Assembly (NCBI GenBank): GCA_013407085.1
Contig: JACCGJ010020169.1
Coordinates: forward strand, 1 to 64,000
Reading direction: 5' to 3'
DNA length: 64,000 nt
Source of the DNA: Atriophallophorus winterbourni
Lineage: Eukaryota > Platyhelminthes > Trematoda > Plagiorchiida > Microphallidae
The notes under the pieces are model-generated. The model ran no database searches. It saw nothing but the letters and a program-made list of their open reading frames with translations, and had not been told where the DNA came from. The position numbers were made by a program, and so were the translations under genes. Within the stretch, counting starts at the first letter, position 1; each line of letters starts with the position of its first letter. Shown piece after piece: positions 42,888 to 52,572 of this stretch.

Positions 42888-45745
42888 TCAATAAACAGGC
42901 ATCGTCAAATCGTTAAGTAAAAAATAATTGTCCAAGGTACGAGTGAATGTTTGGATACAGGGAGAGGTGATAATTGCTTCGGGAAGGGCATTCCACAGGA
43001 AACAGACACGTACCGAATAGAAATATCGGCGACAATTAGTACGGGAATGGGGAATTTGTAGTGCCGCTGAGTGGCTACGTGTAATTCCTGATTCACGGTA
43101 TTTGAACAAATGTTTGAGTGGATGATCTGGAGTATTCAATATCTTGTAAGTAATTATAACGTCACTTCGAAGTCTACGTTGAAGGGGAGTGGGGAGCTTT
43201 AGCTTTTTCAACCTTTCCTCGTATGTAAGGTTTCGATAACCACGCACGAGTTTAGTTGCACGATGATATATCCTGTCAAGCAAGAATATATCTTTTTTCA
43301 TCCACGGAGTCCATGCTTGCGATGCGTGTTCCATTGTGGGAATTAAGTAGGTCTTCATGATTCTTGGCAACGTTACAGGCGTAAAGGTTCGGAAGATCCG
43401 TCGAAGCATACCTAGAAGCTTTGAAGCACGCTTGTAAATGACCTCACAATGCACGCTGTTCTTTAGGCTGCCACATATCCAGACTCCAAGATCCTTCTCC
43501 GATTCGGTCCAGCTCAAAATCGTCTGCCCAAAGTGATATTCGTACTGAAAGGGCTTACCGATTTGCAGTAACTTGCACTTTTGAAAATTGAACGGCAGTT
43601 TATTTCTAACTGACCATTCGTGTAGTGCATCTAAATCACTTTGCAGTTTTACGCAGTCTGCAGTTGATTTTATTCGCATCCAAAGTTTAACATCATCCGC
43701 AAAAAGAACTACCTTGCATGAGAGCGTCTCAGGTAAATCATTGATGTAAACTAAGAAAAGCACTGGACCGAGAACGGAACCTTGCGGTACACCACTGGAG
43801 GTATTAATGGCTCGTGATTGTACCCCGTTAACTCGAACGGTTGCCTTGCGCCCATTGAGGTAGCTTTCGAACCACACGAGTAGCTGCCCGTCAATACCGA
43901 TCTGTTTCAGCTTCCGTAGCAACAGGAAGTGATCAACTCTGTCGAAAGCTTTCGACATATCCAGATAGCACGCGTGCACACTGTCTCCTGCGTCAACCGT
44001 TGGGTCCAATCGTTTAATACCGTCAGCAAGTTTGTCAAGCAGGAGCGAGCTTTACGAAACCCATGCTGGGCGACAGATAGTATATTTTGTGATTCCAAGT
44101 GATGAACTATATTTTCCGTCACTATGCGCTCCATCACTTTGGATATCACGGGGAGTAGGGTGACAGGACGGTAGTTCGCGGGATCTGAACGGCTACCACC
44201 CTTATAAATTGGTGAAATTACTCCTGTCTTCCACTCTGTTGGCACCACTCCTTCGGTTAGGGAATGTTGGAACAATTGGCATAGTGGTTCACACAGCTGC
44301 TGGTCACAGGATTTTAGTAGTGCTGGTGTTATTCCATCGGCTCCAGGAGATTTCCTAGGGTTCAGTCGACACAAGTGTCTTCGTATAATCGCTGAATTAA
44401 TCTCAATATTATTCAGTTGTTGAGATACAATCGATGTCAGTAAATTCTCATTCGCCCTAACCGTTATCGGGCTAAACACATTTTCATAAAATTGAGCGAG
44501 AGTATCAGCCGTTTCCTTTGCTGTGACTGTTAATCCATTCTCAGAAATAACAGGAAACACCCCTGGTTTCACACTGGACCGAGCATTGACAATCCGATAG
44601 AGAAGTTTAGGGTTTTCTTCCATTTTCAAAGACAGAGAGCGATGGTAATATTGCTTGTCCTCTTTGACGAGAGCATTCACTTTGTTACGAATTTTAGAAA
44701 ATTGCTGCCAAGAGGCATCAGTTCTGGTCTTCCGGTGTTCAGTCCAAGCAAAGTTTCGTTTCCCGAGCCATTTTTTTGTGCGACTGCGAAGCTTAAATCG
44801 GAAATCACTTGCCCGTCGTTCATCAACAAATCGCGAATTATGATCTATGTTTGACTGAAGTATTTTCGTGAGCTCACTGCATTGTGTTTCGGTGTTGTGC
44901 TGATCAAGTTCTTGCCAATTTACTAGCCCAAGCGATCCACGTAGACCAGCGTAGTCGATCTTTCTGAATTGTTTGGAGGACGCACAAACTCGTCTAGCAC
45001 TGCAAACAAACTCAAAGGCTAGCACCAGATGATCACTCCGACCGAGGGGCGCAATGTAGTCAACACCCTCAACTGCTGTTTTCTCTGAAGTAAAGATTAG
45101 ATCCAAAATTGATGGCAACTCTGATCCTCTTCTATGAGTAAAGTCAAACACATGATTATGCAGTGGAATCATGTCGATCACCTCACGAAATTTGTGATCA
45201 AATGTGTGTATAGGGTGATCGGACCTGGCAAAGAGATGAGGAAGATTGAAGTCCCCGATGAGTAGTAATTGCGAGCTACGCTTCTCTCCGGCGTAATTTA
45301 GCGCTTGTAATAACCTGTCATTCTAAGTATCATTCGAGGCTGGAGGGCGATATATGATTCCAAGAATGCAATCGTCCTGTGACACATTCGTGAGACTGCA
45401 CCAGAGGGTATCTTCGAAATCAAGTCTTGGATCGTGAATTTTCATGCACTGAAGCCGTTCGTGACAGTATAAAGCCACGCCACCACCTTTTCTTGGGCGA
45501 TCGTTCCGTATTAGCATCATGTTGGGGATTAAGAGTTCACTATCAGTCATACAGGATTGAAACCAGGTTTCAGTAACAGCAACGAGGTCTGGCGTGTATC
45601 GTTTGCACAGCTCGGTCAGTTCAGTCAATTTGTTGAACAAACTTTGAGCATTGGTATAGATGCATTTAAGTGAGTTTTTAGAATGTAACACTGAGTCAGT
45701 ATTAGTATTTATTGGTCCGACGATGTTGACGTCGGACCGAGATCG
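42888..45745 (-). pseudogene. CR1 LINE ORF2 (APE endonuclease and RT), copy B, two lesions
   Basis: Reads in the -1 frame from the heptamer. Endonuclease: CIYTNAQSLFNKLTELTELC, DLVAVTETWFQSCM, GGGVALYCHERLQC, IIYRPPASNDT, PLGRSDHLVLAFEFVC. RT: RSRTKKWLGKRNFAWTEHRK, RKSPGADGITPALLKSCDQQ, SDPANYRPVTLLPVISKVME, LDMSKAFDRVDHFLLL, GVPQGSVLGPVLFLVYINDL, VVLFADDVKLWMRI (FADD intact). C-terminus: YFYSVRVCFLWNALPEAIIT. Only two lesions are visible: TAG at 45325-45323 and a frameshift near 43990-44010. The first Met in this frame lies beyond the TNAQ motif, so a plain AUG start would lose part of the endonuclease. Confidence 0.88.
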
Positions 45746-47127
45746 TTTTTTGAATCAATTTGAAGTAATTTCGCGGGCGAATTTGCACCAGTTTCGGATA
45801 ATTGCGTAATTGAGGGCTCCAGGTGGACCTCAACAGCGGCTTTTGAGCTGCACAGTCTAACGTTTTCAGGTAGCCTGTTTCTGTTCACTTTTAGCTTGCT
45901 TCGAACATCATCCGCCATGCTACTTGAAAGAAACGTAACCTTAAGTGGATTTGCCCCTTTCCCGTGATAGTTCGGCGAACGAGGTATTCTGTATGTGTCG
46001 ACAACTACAGAATTTTGGAAACCGATATTTTCGGCTATAAATGACCATTGTTTACGGTCGTGCTCTTTGTTTTCGAAGCCCGTTGTGGTGCCCGAATTTT
46101 CTGGAACGTCAAGCAGAATAATACTCCTTGGTGCTGTTTGATCCCGCCTATTCGGTGCTTTTGACCTTTCCCACCAAGGAACGTCAGCATATATACGGTT
46201 GGGTAGGTCACTTTGCGTTCGGAGCAAATACGAATTTAGTAGGACATTTTCCATGTCCTTTTCGTTGGCGAAAGTGATTTTAAGGAGACGTGGTTTATCT
46301 TGATTCGGGGATTTCGTATGACGAGTTAATCGAGTTACCGACACGGGGTGAATACTGTCTAGGCCGATTCGATTACAAACGACGAACCAGTTTTCACGGT
46401 CATGCTTTTGCCTTTCTTGAAAGAGCGTCACCTCTGACTCAGGAATATTGGTGCATATTACACTTAAATTTTTTATGCGTTTTATCGAATTTTTCTGCTC
46501 CCTGTGATATGGAACCGTTTTGCTTTGAACTTCCTCTTTTGCCTGAGGTTTAGGGCTCAATTCTAACGCCAAACACTTATCACCTTTAGACACCATCTGG
46601 GCGAAGGTTAGCTTGCTGGAATGAGACGCGTTCACTTGGAGCTCTTTGGACGTAACCCCTGAGTCTGGAATCGATGGTACATTATTGACTTTTTTCAACA
46701 GTTCCGTCGATTGATGAAGTTCAGATTGCTTTTTGTTATCTTGAGCATCATCTGCTTCGGGTTGAATCGCTGGGGCAATTTTATCCATCAAGAGTGTTTT
46801 AAGCCTTTCCTCAATTATTCGATAATTATTTTCTAAAATTTCTAACCGAGGCTCAAGCCTTGCCTCATAGGCAGCGTTGTGTGGATTGTCGCTAGACTGT
46901 TTGCTTCGACATGAAGTGCATATGTAACAGACACTGGGGAAATCCACGTTGTTGATAATCGATGCCACTTCCTCTGTTAGGGCTTTATCACAATTGACAT
47001 GTATTTTACTCAGGCAGCCGAAACATTTAACGACATGAGATCTAGTGCTTACCCCTTTGTTGCAAATTTTGCACACATCACGTGCGGCCTTCTTTGTTTG
47101 GGTTTTCGGGGTCAACCTGGGTGTCAT
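45709..47127 (-). CDS. CR1 LINE ORF1 protein (PHD-like finger), intact
   Basis: A 472-aa frame starting MTPRLTPKTQTKKAA. Residues about 18-75 form a PHD/FYVE-like Cys/His finger (DVCKICNKGVSTRSHVVKCF, GCLSKIHVNCDKAL, VCYICTSC). A short coiled coil follows at about 90-120 (LEILENNYRIIEERLKTLLM), then a basic linker, and a C-terminal region from about 215 with two similar modules (NLSVICTNIPESEVTLFQER; RSIILLDVPENSGTTTGFEN). ORF1 proteins of this type bind element RNA. The last codons overlap a slippery heptamer and hairpin. It is the only undamaged CR1 ORF1 in the window. Confidence 0.88.
   Translation of the reverse strand: MTPRLTPKTQTKKAARDVCKICNKGVSTRSHVVKCFGCLSKIHVNCDKALTEEVASIINNVDFPSVCYICTSCRSKQSSDNPHNAAYEARLEPRLEILENNYRIIEERLKTLLMDKIAPAIQPEADDAQDNKKQSELHQSTELLKKVNNVPSIPDSGVTSKELQVNASHSSKLTFAQMVSKGDKCLALELSPKPQAKEEVQSKTVPYHREQKNSIKRIKNLSVICTNIPESEVTLFQERQKHDRENWFVVCNRIGLDSIHPVSVTRLTRHTKSPNQDKPRLLKITFANEKDMENVLLNSYLLRTQSDLPNRIYADVPWWERSKAPNRRDQTAPRSIILLDVPENSGTTTGFENKEHDRKQWSFIAENIGFQNSVVVDTYRIPRSPNYHGKGANPLKVTFLSSSMADDVRSKLKVNRNRLPENVRLCSSKAAVEVHLEPSITQLSETGANSPAKLLQIDSKNDLGPTSTSSDQ
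45714..45751 (-). promoter_or_regulatory. Putative -1 ribosomal frameshift signal, copy B
   Basis: Heptamer AAAAAAC runs from 45751 to 45745 with ORF1 codons AAA AAC in phase. The spacer is GATCTC (45744-45739) and the hairpin 45738-45714 has arms GGTCCGACG and CGTCGGACC. The ORF1 stop is at 45711-45709. After a -1 slip the next codon starts at 45745, and this frame stays open through the ORF1 stop into ORF2 (18 codons to position 45691). Confidence 0.75.
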
Positions 47128-47584
47128 TGTTTCAATCCGGTGACGGGTGACTCAGTGCAGTTATTGATCGATCGATAACTAGCGGTGGAGTGAATGCGTT
47201 GGATCGGAGTTAAGTGATCCAAACGATGAAAAGCGAACGAGGTAGGATAGAACTGTTGCGATTTCACGATTTTCGATCTCACAGATTTCAAAAGAATATC
47301 GGTCGATTCGGAGTGATTTGCTCTTCTCGACGGTATTTGAACAGAAACAATATTCCAAAGTACCGGGTCTGTTGCACGCGTGAGTAATTTGGGTTATAAT
47401 TCGAAAATTTGGATTTTCAAGGATTCAACTTGCGCGAACTTGAAACTGGTATAATCCAAACGAGTGAATTGAGACGAGTTCAATGATATCTGAACCGTTC
47501 AGTTCAGAAGAGCGAGTGAAGAAATAGATCCAAAAGTATGAGAGCACAGATTTATGCGACCGCACAGCACACAGCAAGTGTTAT
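47128..47584 (-). other. 5' leader of CR1 copy B
   Basis: 457 bp between the PLE junction and the ORF1 ATG. The upstream 245 bp are absent from copy A, which is 5'-truncated. No TATA-like element is obvious; such LINEs usually have internal promoters within this leader. Confidence 0.6.
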
Positions 47585-48000
47585 ACCTAGGAGTTAGAGT
47601 AGACTTAGGATATAGGCTATACCACAAGCCATTTCCCAAACTCTCCTTAACGCTACGCAAATACCTAGAGACTACCGTTATGCAGTAATTGATTACCATT
47701 TTCATTTTACCATTATCTATCCTTTCATAAGGGCCCTCGGATAAGTGTAACCTAACCTTGTCTAAATAGTCGCTTTTGTTCAAAATTACCGTTACTTTAT
47801 CTTTGCCAGCCTCAGTATTGGCTATATTTCTATCGTGTTTCAGCGTAACAAGTGCTTGTCTTTCGTGTGAATCAAGGATTGCATCGCTTCGTTTCTGGTT
47901 TTTAATGACACCTGCGATTCAGTTTCTTACATGGGTGACTTCTGCAGAGAATACAGGACGTGAGAGTAGAGGAACACCACTATATCACTCCAGGGATCAA
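47585..48000 (-). pseudogene. Penelope-like element copy 2, N-terminal part
   Basis: The minus strand reads MNKSDYLDKVRLHLSEGPYE, RIDNGKMKMVINYCITVVSR and SLGNGLWYSLYPKSTLTPR, then is cut by the CR1 at 47590. It matches 24199-24400 of copy 1 closely. Upstream (to about 48000) it continues as the AGKDKVTVILNK-type block. Confidence 0.8.
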
Positions 48001-48228
48001 GTCCATCCGTTTCAACAAATGCTGATCCAATGCGCTTTTTAATATTTGTTGTAATGGTAGAGACAGGAGCCCTTACGGTAGAGAGTTCCAAGTTGTTACC
48101 ACCAGCGTGGATAGCGTGCTCGCATTACTCAGCTTCAGCCTTCTAGGCTTCTACAACTTTAATTCATGTCCCCGAGTCCTCAACTCACCTACTAATCAAA
48201 AGTAATGGAGGGAGTCGTCTCCATATTG
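47990..48228 (-). pseudogene. C-terminal scrap of the old CR1-like LINE, next to PLE copy 2
   Basis: Nearly identical to 23753-24010 upstream of PLE copy 1 (minus strand: LLKRMDLIPGVI and, upstream, the ELKL and KPRRLKLSN region). The rest of that LINE is absent here. The match ends at about 48228, where unrelated sequence begins. Confidence 0.7.
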
Positions 48229-48424
48229 TGGTCTGTTACGATCACCTAAATGCTTTTAGTATTCACTATTAGTTAATACTTTGATTAATAATTGTTTATG
48301 TTCAGAAAATCGAACATTTTGCAACCCCACAGGATTACGGCTTTTGAATACACCGGGACGACACGATAATATTTGTCGCATAAGCCTGACAGCACTTTCA
48401 GGTAAATCATAATTCGTGTTTGAT
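48229..48424. other. No gene seen
   Basis: No supported motif. Confidence 0.4.
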
Positions 48425-48463
48425 GAAAAGGAAGTTTGCGATGAATTGATTAGAGCATATTAT

Positions 48464-48508
48464 TTGGTAGCCTTTCGCTTCTGACACAGAAGTTTCGTAA
48501 AAACCTTT
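48464..48508 (-). ncRNA. Hammerhead remnant, left end of PLE copy 4
   Basis: On the minus strand ACGA, stem II ACTTCTG/CAGAAGC and GAAA are readable, but the CTGACGA core has become TTTACGA. Probably inactive. Confidence 0.5.
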
Positions 48509-48844
48509 GGTGTCAGCACGAACAGGGTTCAGGTTTCAATTGCAATTACCTGATCAAACCTACATTACCTAAGGTAGACAGGCTAGATCATGGCAAATTT
48601 ATCCGCCCCTTACGTGTCTTAAACCCCGAATTGATTGTTTTTATTCTGCAGGTGCTCATAGCGTCCGCGGTCCCTATTACTTGCGTAATCTGTGTGCACC
48701 CACGGTAATCGTTGCAAGCTGCATCTTGTATAATCACTTAATTGCTTTGTCAGTGCATGTGTGAACAATGTCCACTGGCCGATAAGGCTACTTGCTTTGA
48801 CTACGTTAACATTGAGCGTTTTGTACGTTAATCATTATCCGCTG

Positions 48845-48965
48845 CAAAACCGAACGCCAGATTGTTGAGATATCCGCCCCACCCACCTTGTTCAGCGCAT
48901 TTGCCCCAGCCTTTATTTTAACTGCCTTTGCGTGAAGTCTTTCCTTAGAAGGATTCCACAATGTC
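48845..48965 (-). pseudogene. PLE copy 4 GIY-YIG region 3' end
   Basis: Reverse complement of the sequence at about 36965-37060 in PLE copy 3. Shared stretches include AAGGAAAGACTTCACGC, AAGGCTGGGGC and GGTGGGTGGGGCGGATATCT-like sequence. It encodes the ERLHA(E/K)AV end of the GIY-YIG region. Confidence 0.55.
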
Positions 48966-48974
48966 GACACTACC

Positions 48975-49420
48975 AGCATTTAGGCGTTGCCAAGGAAGTC
49001 ACTTAATTCTGATACGACCTTGAAGTATCGTACAAACCTGAGTGTACAAAAAAGTCAACGATGTAGCAATTTGTCTAAATTTGAGCCACTTGTTATTTAC
49101 TGAACAGCTATACAAACAAAATAGTATTCAGCGATGCGTCAACTGGAGTATTTCGAAGAGCTAGCTTTGAAAAACGAAGCTTTAAAACCAAAGATATGTT
49201 GGCGCTATGTCGAAGATACATCCATCATCATAAAGCACAACAGACTTGAAGCGTTTCATAGTTATCTTAATAATTTGGATGCAAAATATTGCTTACAAAA
49301 GAAACTGAGTCTATGAAAGGGAGACTACCATTCTCGGAAGGTCTCGCACAGAAAGACAACGGCAAGCTAAGAACGACAGTATATCGTACGTCAATCGACA
49401 AAGATGCGGGTTTGAGGTAC
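48975..49420 (+). pseudogene. PLE copy 4 RT fragment
   Basis: The plus strand reads LEYFEELALKNEALKPKICW, RYVEDTSIIIKHNRLEAFHS (YVDD changed to YVED) and YLNNLDAKYCLQKKLSL at 49134-49316. Upstream, 48985-49130 contains decayed versions of the SVQQIINGVAICL block. Confidence 0.7.
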
Positions 49421-49435
49421 ATATGAGATAACATT

Positions 49436-49480
49436 GGTTTAACGAAGTTCCTGTGTCAGAAGGCTAACGTTAACAAAAAC
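49436..49480 (+). ncRNA. Hammerhead remnant, right end of PLE copy 4
   Basis: The plus strand has ACGA, stem II GTTCCTG/CAGAAGGC and AACGTTAAC, but the GAAA core has been lost (GCTAACG). Recognisable only through its flanks, which match the other PLE termini (ACTGCTCTAACCGATTC). Confidence 0.5.
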
Positions 49481-49530
49481 TGCTCTAACCGATTCATCAC
49501 AAACTTTCTTTCCATGAATAAGGATTCCCA

Positions 49531-50130
49531 ATCGGTCTCAATTATATTTAACTACCGTGATAATCTTTGTTTCTCGGGAACAGCAATTGGTGCAGTTTAA
49601 TTAACGCGCTACGATGCTTGTTTCAGCGATTTCTTATTTACGATAACTTATCGCTTTATAAATGCATTTTGGCATATTTTTCATCACAATCATCTAATCA
49701 ATGTTGAATGCATTGTCAACCGCGTTCAGCGCATCCAGATGGATTTGAACGCTTCCGAGCCCAGCTATCGATTGATTGATTTCCGTTCACGCGTTTATCG
49801 ACCACCGCATTATCGATTTGCAGCGGACATGAGACTATTGAGTAATCATCACAGAGCAAACTTATTTTTCGTTCAATACAATATCATGCTCATTTTGTGA
49901 GTCCGGGAGTAAAAACCAACTGCTCAGTTGAGTTCAGACACAGATGGGTTGAACGGTTCGCGCTGACGGATGCTTGGGATATCGGTGAGTTCTGTTTTTC
50001 GTAAAATTGAATCTCAGTAGCTTGTGAACAAAATATTTAAGCAGACTAATGTTAGATAAAAATAAAAAAGATTTCACTCTAGCGGATCGAAGTATGGATC
50101 ACAAAAGATAAATCAATGTAAGCTATTACG
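49531..50130. other. No gene seen
   Basis: Unassigned sequence between PLE copy 4 and the miniature LTR element. Confidence 0.4.
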
Positions 50131-50285
50131 TGTGGAGTGGCTGTCAGCATGAATACTCATTGTCCAATCAGAATGCAGTAGCTGTCAGTGTGTCTATCTC
50201 TGTATTGTAATTCCCATGATGATTCATTATGTTTGTTGACGTGTAGTGAATACACATGTGTCGCTCTGATCTTGACTTTTCTACA
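50131..50285 (+). repeat. 5' LTR of the miniature element (155 bp)
   Basis: TG...CA ends. Differs from the 3' LTR mainly by a 15-bp indel (TGTAGTGAATACACA-type insert near 50241-50255), and otherwise nearly identical, so insertion was recent. Confidence 0.9.
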
Positions 50286-50303
50286 TGGTGACGAGGGTGA
50301 TCG
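50286..50303 (+). promoter_or_regulatory. Primer-binding-site-like sequence
   Basis: TGGTGACGAGGGTGATCG abuts the 5' LTR exactly and begins TGG, as needed to pair with a tRNA 3' CCA. The tRNA species cannot be assigned by eye. Confidence 0.6.
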
Positions 50304-50351
50304 ACGAGAAAACGTCGGATAGAACTGAGAACGCCCGTTTTAGCGGCTTTA

Positions 50352-50921
50352 ATGTTCGACCACCGGCAACACTCAATGGAAGGCGATGAAGGATTGGCAG
50401 AGAGATGGAAACGGTGGAAGGAACAGTTTAGAGACATTCGGACGTTGGCGAATCTGACGAATACCGACAAAGCGTATCAAATGGTGACGCTGAGGAATGC
50501 GCTTGGTGAACAGGCGACGAATTTCATACAGTGTTTCACCTTTGATAAGAACGAAAACGCAGATGACTGGGAAACTATCTTCGCGAAGCTCGAAGAACAT
50601 TGCCTCGGTCAAGTGAACGAGAGATGGAAACTGTGGAAGCAACACTTCAGCGACTTTCGGACGTTGGCGAATCTGACGAATACCGATAAAGTGTATCAAA
50701 TTGTGACGCTGAGGAATGCGCTTGGTGAACAGGCGACGGAGTTTATACAGTGTTTCACTTTTGTTGAGAACGAAGACGCAGATGACTGGGGAACAATCTT
50801 CGCGAAGCTCGAAGAACTTTGCCTCGGTCAAGTGAACGATATAAATTCAATTGTCACGCGCAAGATGTCGATGAGCCGATCGTTTGAAAAACGGAAGGAT
50901 GTGGAGTGGCTGTCAGCATGA
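50352..50921 (+). CDS. gag-like protein with a 73-residue internal tandem duplication
   Basis: A 189-aa frame from ATG 50352. After MFDHRQHSMEGDEGLA come two copies of a module: ERWKRWKEQFRDIRTLANLT...LGQVN (residues about 17-89) and ERWKLWKQHFSDFRTLANLT...LGQVN (about 90-162). The DNA period is 219 bp (50400 and 50619), in frame. The module resembles the N-terminal capsid of gypsy-type gag (ERWxxWxxxF ... FIQCFTF ... DDWxTIFAKLEEHC). There is no zinc knuckle, protease or RT. The frame runs a few codons into the 3' LTR. The duplicated module, kept open, is unusual; gag normally has one. Confidence 0.8.
   Translation: MFDHRQHSMEGDEGLAERWKRWKEQFRDIRTLANLTNTDKAYQMVTLRNALGEQATNFIQCFTFDKNENADDWETIFAKLEEHCLGQVNERWKLWKQHFSDFRTLANLTNTDKVYQIVTLRNALGEQATEFIQCFTFVENEDADDWGTIFAKLEELCLGQVNDINSIVTRKMSMSRSFEKRKDVEWLSA
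50884..50899 (+). promoter_or_regulatory. Polypurine tract
   Basis: GAAAAACGGAAGGA, purine apart from one C, ends immediately before the 3' LTR. This is the expected primer for plus-strand DNA synthesis. Confidence 0.65.
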
Positions 50922-51039
50922 ATACTCATTGTCCAATCAGAATGCAGTAGCTGTCAGTGTGTCTATCTCTGTATTGTAATTCCCATGATGATTCATTATG
51001 TTTGTTGACATGTGTCGCTCTGATCTTGACTTTTCTACA
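50900..51039 (+). repeat. 3' LTR of the miniature element (140 bp)
   Basis: Same ends as the 5' LTR and lacks its 15-bp insert. Followed by the TTACG target duplication. Confidence 0.9.
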
Positions 51040-51044
51040 TTACG

Positions 51045-51539
51045 AAGACATAATTCGACAGATACATTTTTTGAGGTGTCAATGGAAACACGCTATTTCA
51101 TTTTCATATATTATAGACATTCGATGGATTGTACATGTGAGACAAGAGGACGTTTAAATTCATCGTATATGTGAACATCGAATTCGCGAAAATTTCAGCG
51201 ACAGTACAATGACGCGATCTGCTTGAGGATGATAGATCGAGGTGAGTAATTGCTCAAAATTATTTTGATGTAATGATTGCGTGCCACGATTTACTTTTGA
51301 ATCATTATGTGAATTATATAGTGTTTATGATATTTATATGATCTAAGGCGAGATAGCAATAACATTGCGTTCAAATCGAACTGCCACGCATTTAGTTGTT
51401 GCGTGTGTGCTTTGTTTGGAATTCCCTACTTGCCGATTTGGTAAGCTCAAACAGTTTATCTATATTCAAATCGATACTTGACGACTATATGAGAGCTAAT
51501 CCAAATTTTGACACCAACTATTAATAAACTATCATCGTC
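51045..51539. other. No gene seen
   Basis: No supported motif; AT-rich. Confidence 0.4.
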
Positions 51540-51665
51540 GCATTGATTTTGATTTTAATTATACATACACACACATATATATTAACATTTGTACCTATAG
51601 TTTCACTCTATGGTTATTTTAAAGTTAATTGCTTTTTCAACCATAAATCTTGAGTCTTGTACTCT
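51540..51665 (+). mobile_element. Possible CR1 3' end fragment
   Basis: Ends ACCATAAATCTTGAGTCTTG, resembling the ACCATAAATTCTTGAATCTTG-type tails of family 1 CR1 copies. No coding sequence is attached. Weak call. Confidence 0.35.
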
Positions 51666-52569
51666 TGTACGACGAGTTGAGTATACATTATATGATAACG
51701 TACATTTAATTAGCCAAGTTGTATGATGAATGCGGAGACACTCGTTGCGTTCTATCAATCAATGTGTTGCTCATAACCCGATAATCAGGAAAACAGAAAA
51801 AGCCAAAATTGAACGTTGAGCAGAAGTCTGTGCTTCAACGTAATTTCACCGAGGACATGGTTTGTATTTATATAGCAAAAACATAGCAAACGTGTGGAGG
51901 TACAGAATAATCATGGAAAATGGTCTAGTGAGATCGATGGAAGCTTGTTGTCATGGGCAAGTCAGACAATATGTATGTAGTGGAAAGGGAGGTTTGTTGC
52001 GGGGGTAGACGTAACTTACCGACAAAGTTTCGTACGATCGTTCATTCGGTTGTAATTGCAATGTTTTAGCTGGTCTTAGTAAACGTTGGGATCTTTTGGG
52101 ACTTCGGCGCTGCTCCACATGTGCTGATTGTGTAGTGGAACAAAAATAAGACTGCCCTACACAAAATAGAAACCAAAATGGAATGAAATCTGTAAAAGAC
52201 CAAACGAGCAAATGTCCAACTAAAGATCCAGTGAACTCAAACGATAGCGAGATAATCCACACGGGGAAATCCAAGAGATGGAAACAAAGGTAGAGAATGC
52301 GCGAAAATGTAGCAGGATCCGTTAATCACAATTCCCACACGAAGTAGCGCACACAAACTTCGCAACCACAAAAAAGACGAAGTCCGAGAGTTCGAAAACC
52401 GCCAAACATTAATTCGATTGATGTATGCAAGGCCAATAGACGAATAACCAAAAAAAGGCATAAAACCTTTATGTACAAAACATGGAGATACAAAGTGAAA
52501 GTAGTTCACTGCAATAAATTCCAAACAGAGCGTTAGTTTGGCTTAGAGAAAGGATAACATACGCTCGAA
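51666..52569. other. No gene seen
   Basis: Frames here (51951-52524, minus) have no recognisable domain. Confidence 0.4.
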
Positions 52570-52572
52570 ATG

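Larger units (their letters stand above)
42735..47584 (-). mobile_element. CR1-type LINE, family 1, copy B, full length and nested in a PLE
   Basis: 4.85 kb on the minus strand with a 5' leader (47584-47128), intact ORF1 (47127-45709), nearly intact ORF2 and a 3' tail of TTGAATC repeats (42760-42735). It is flanked by a 6-bp target duplication ACCTAG (plus-strand letters) at 42729-42734 and 47585-47590. PLE sequence resumes on both sides, so the PLE was there first. Target-primed insertion with a short repeat tail is usual for CR1 elements. Confidence 0.93.
48425..49530. mobile_element. Rearranged PLE remnant (copy 4) with opposed ends
   Basis: Left terminus at 48425-48600 (hammerhead remnant, minus sense) and right terminus at 49410-49530 (plus sense), as in PLE copy 3. 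Inside are two coding scraps in opposite orientation: 48845-48965 (-) matches the 3' end of the GIY-YIG region, and 48975-49420 (+) matches RT. A deletion plus inversion, or two overlapping copies, would explain it. Confidence 0.65.
50131..51039 (+). mobile_element. Complete miniature LTR element (TRIM-like) with gag-like ORF
   Basis: 909 bp bounded by two short LTRs that start TGTGGAGTGG and end TTCTACA, flanked by a perfect 5-bp target duplication TTACG (50126-50130 and 51040-51044). The first LTR is followed at once by TGGTGACGAGGG (primer-site-like), and the second is preceded by the purine run GAAAAACGGAAGGA. The only ORF is gag-like. There is no pol, so any movement would have needed a helper element's enzymes. 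Confidence 0.9.

Noticed and set aside
23753..48228. One large inverted segmental duplication covering both PLE-CR1 loci
   Set aside because: The CR1 insertions sit at different points in the PLE in the two loci (25740 versus the 42734/47585 junction), so the loci are not simple mirror copies. At most the PLE plus its upstream scrap was duplicated.
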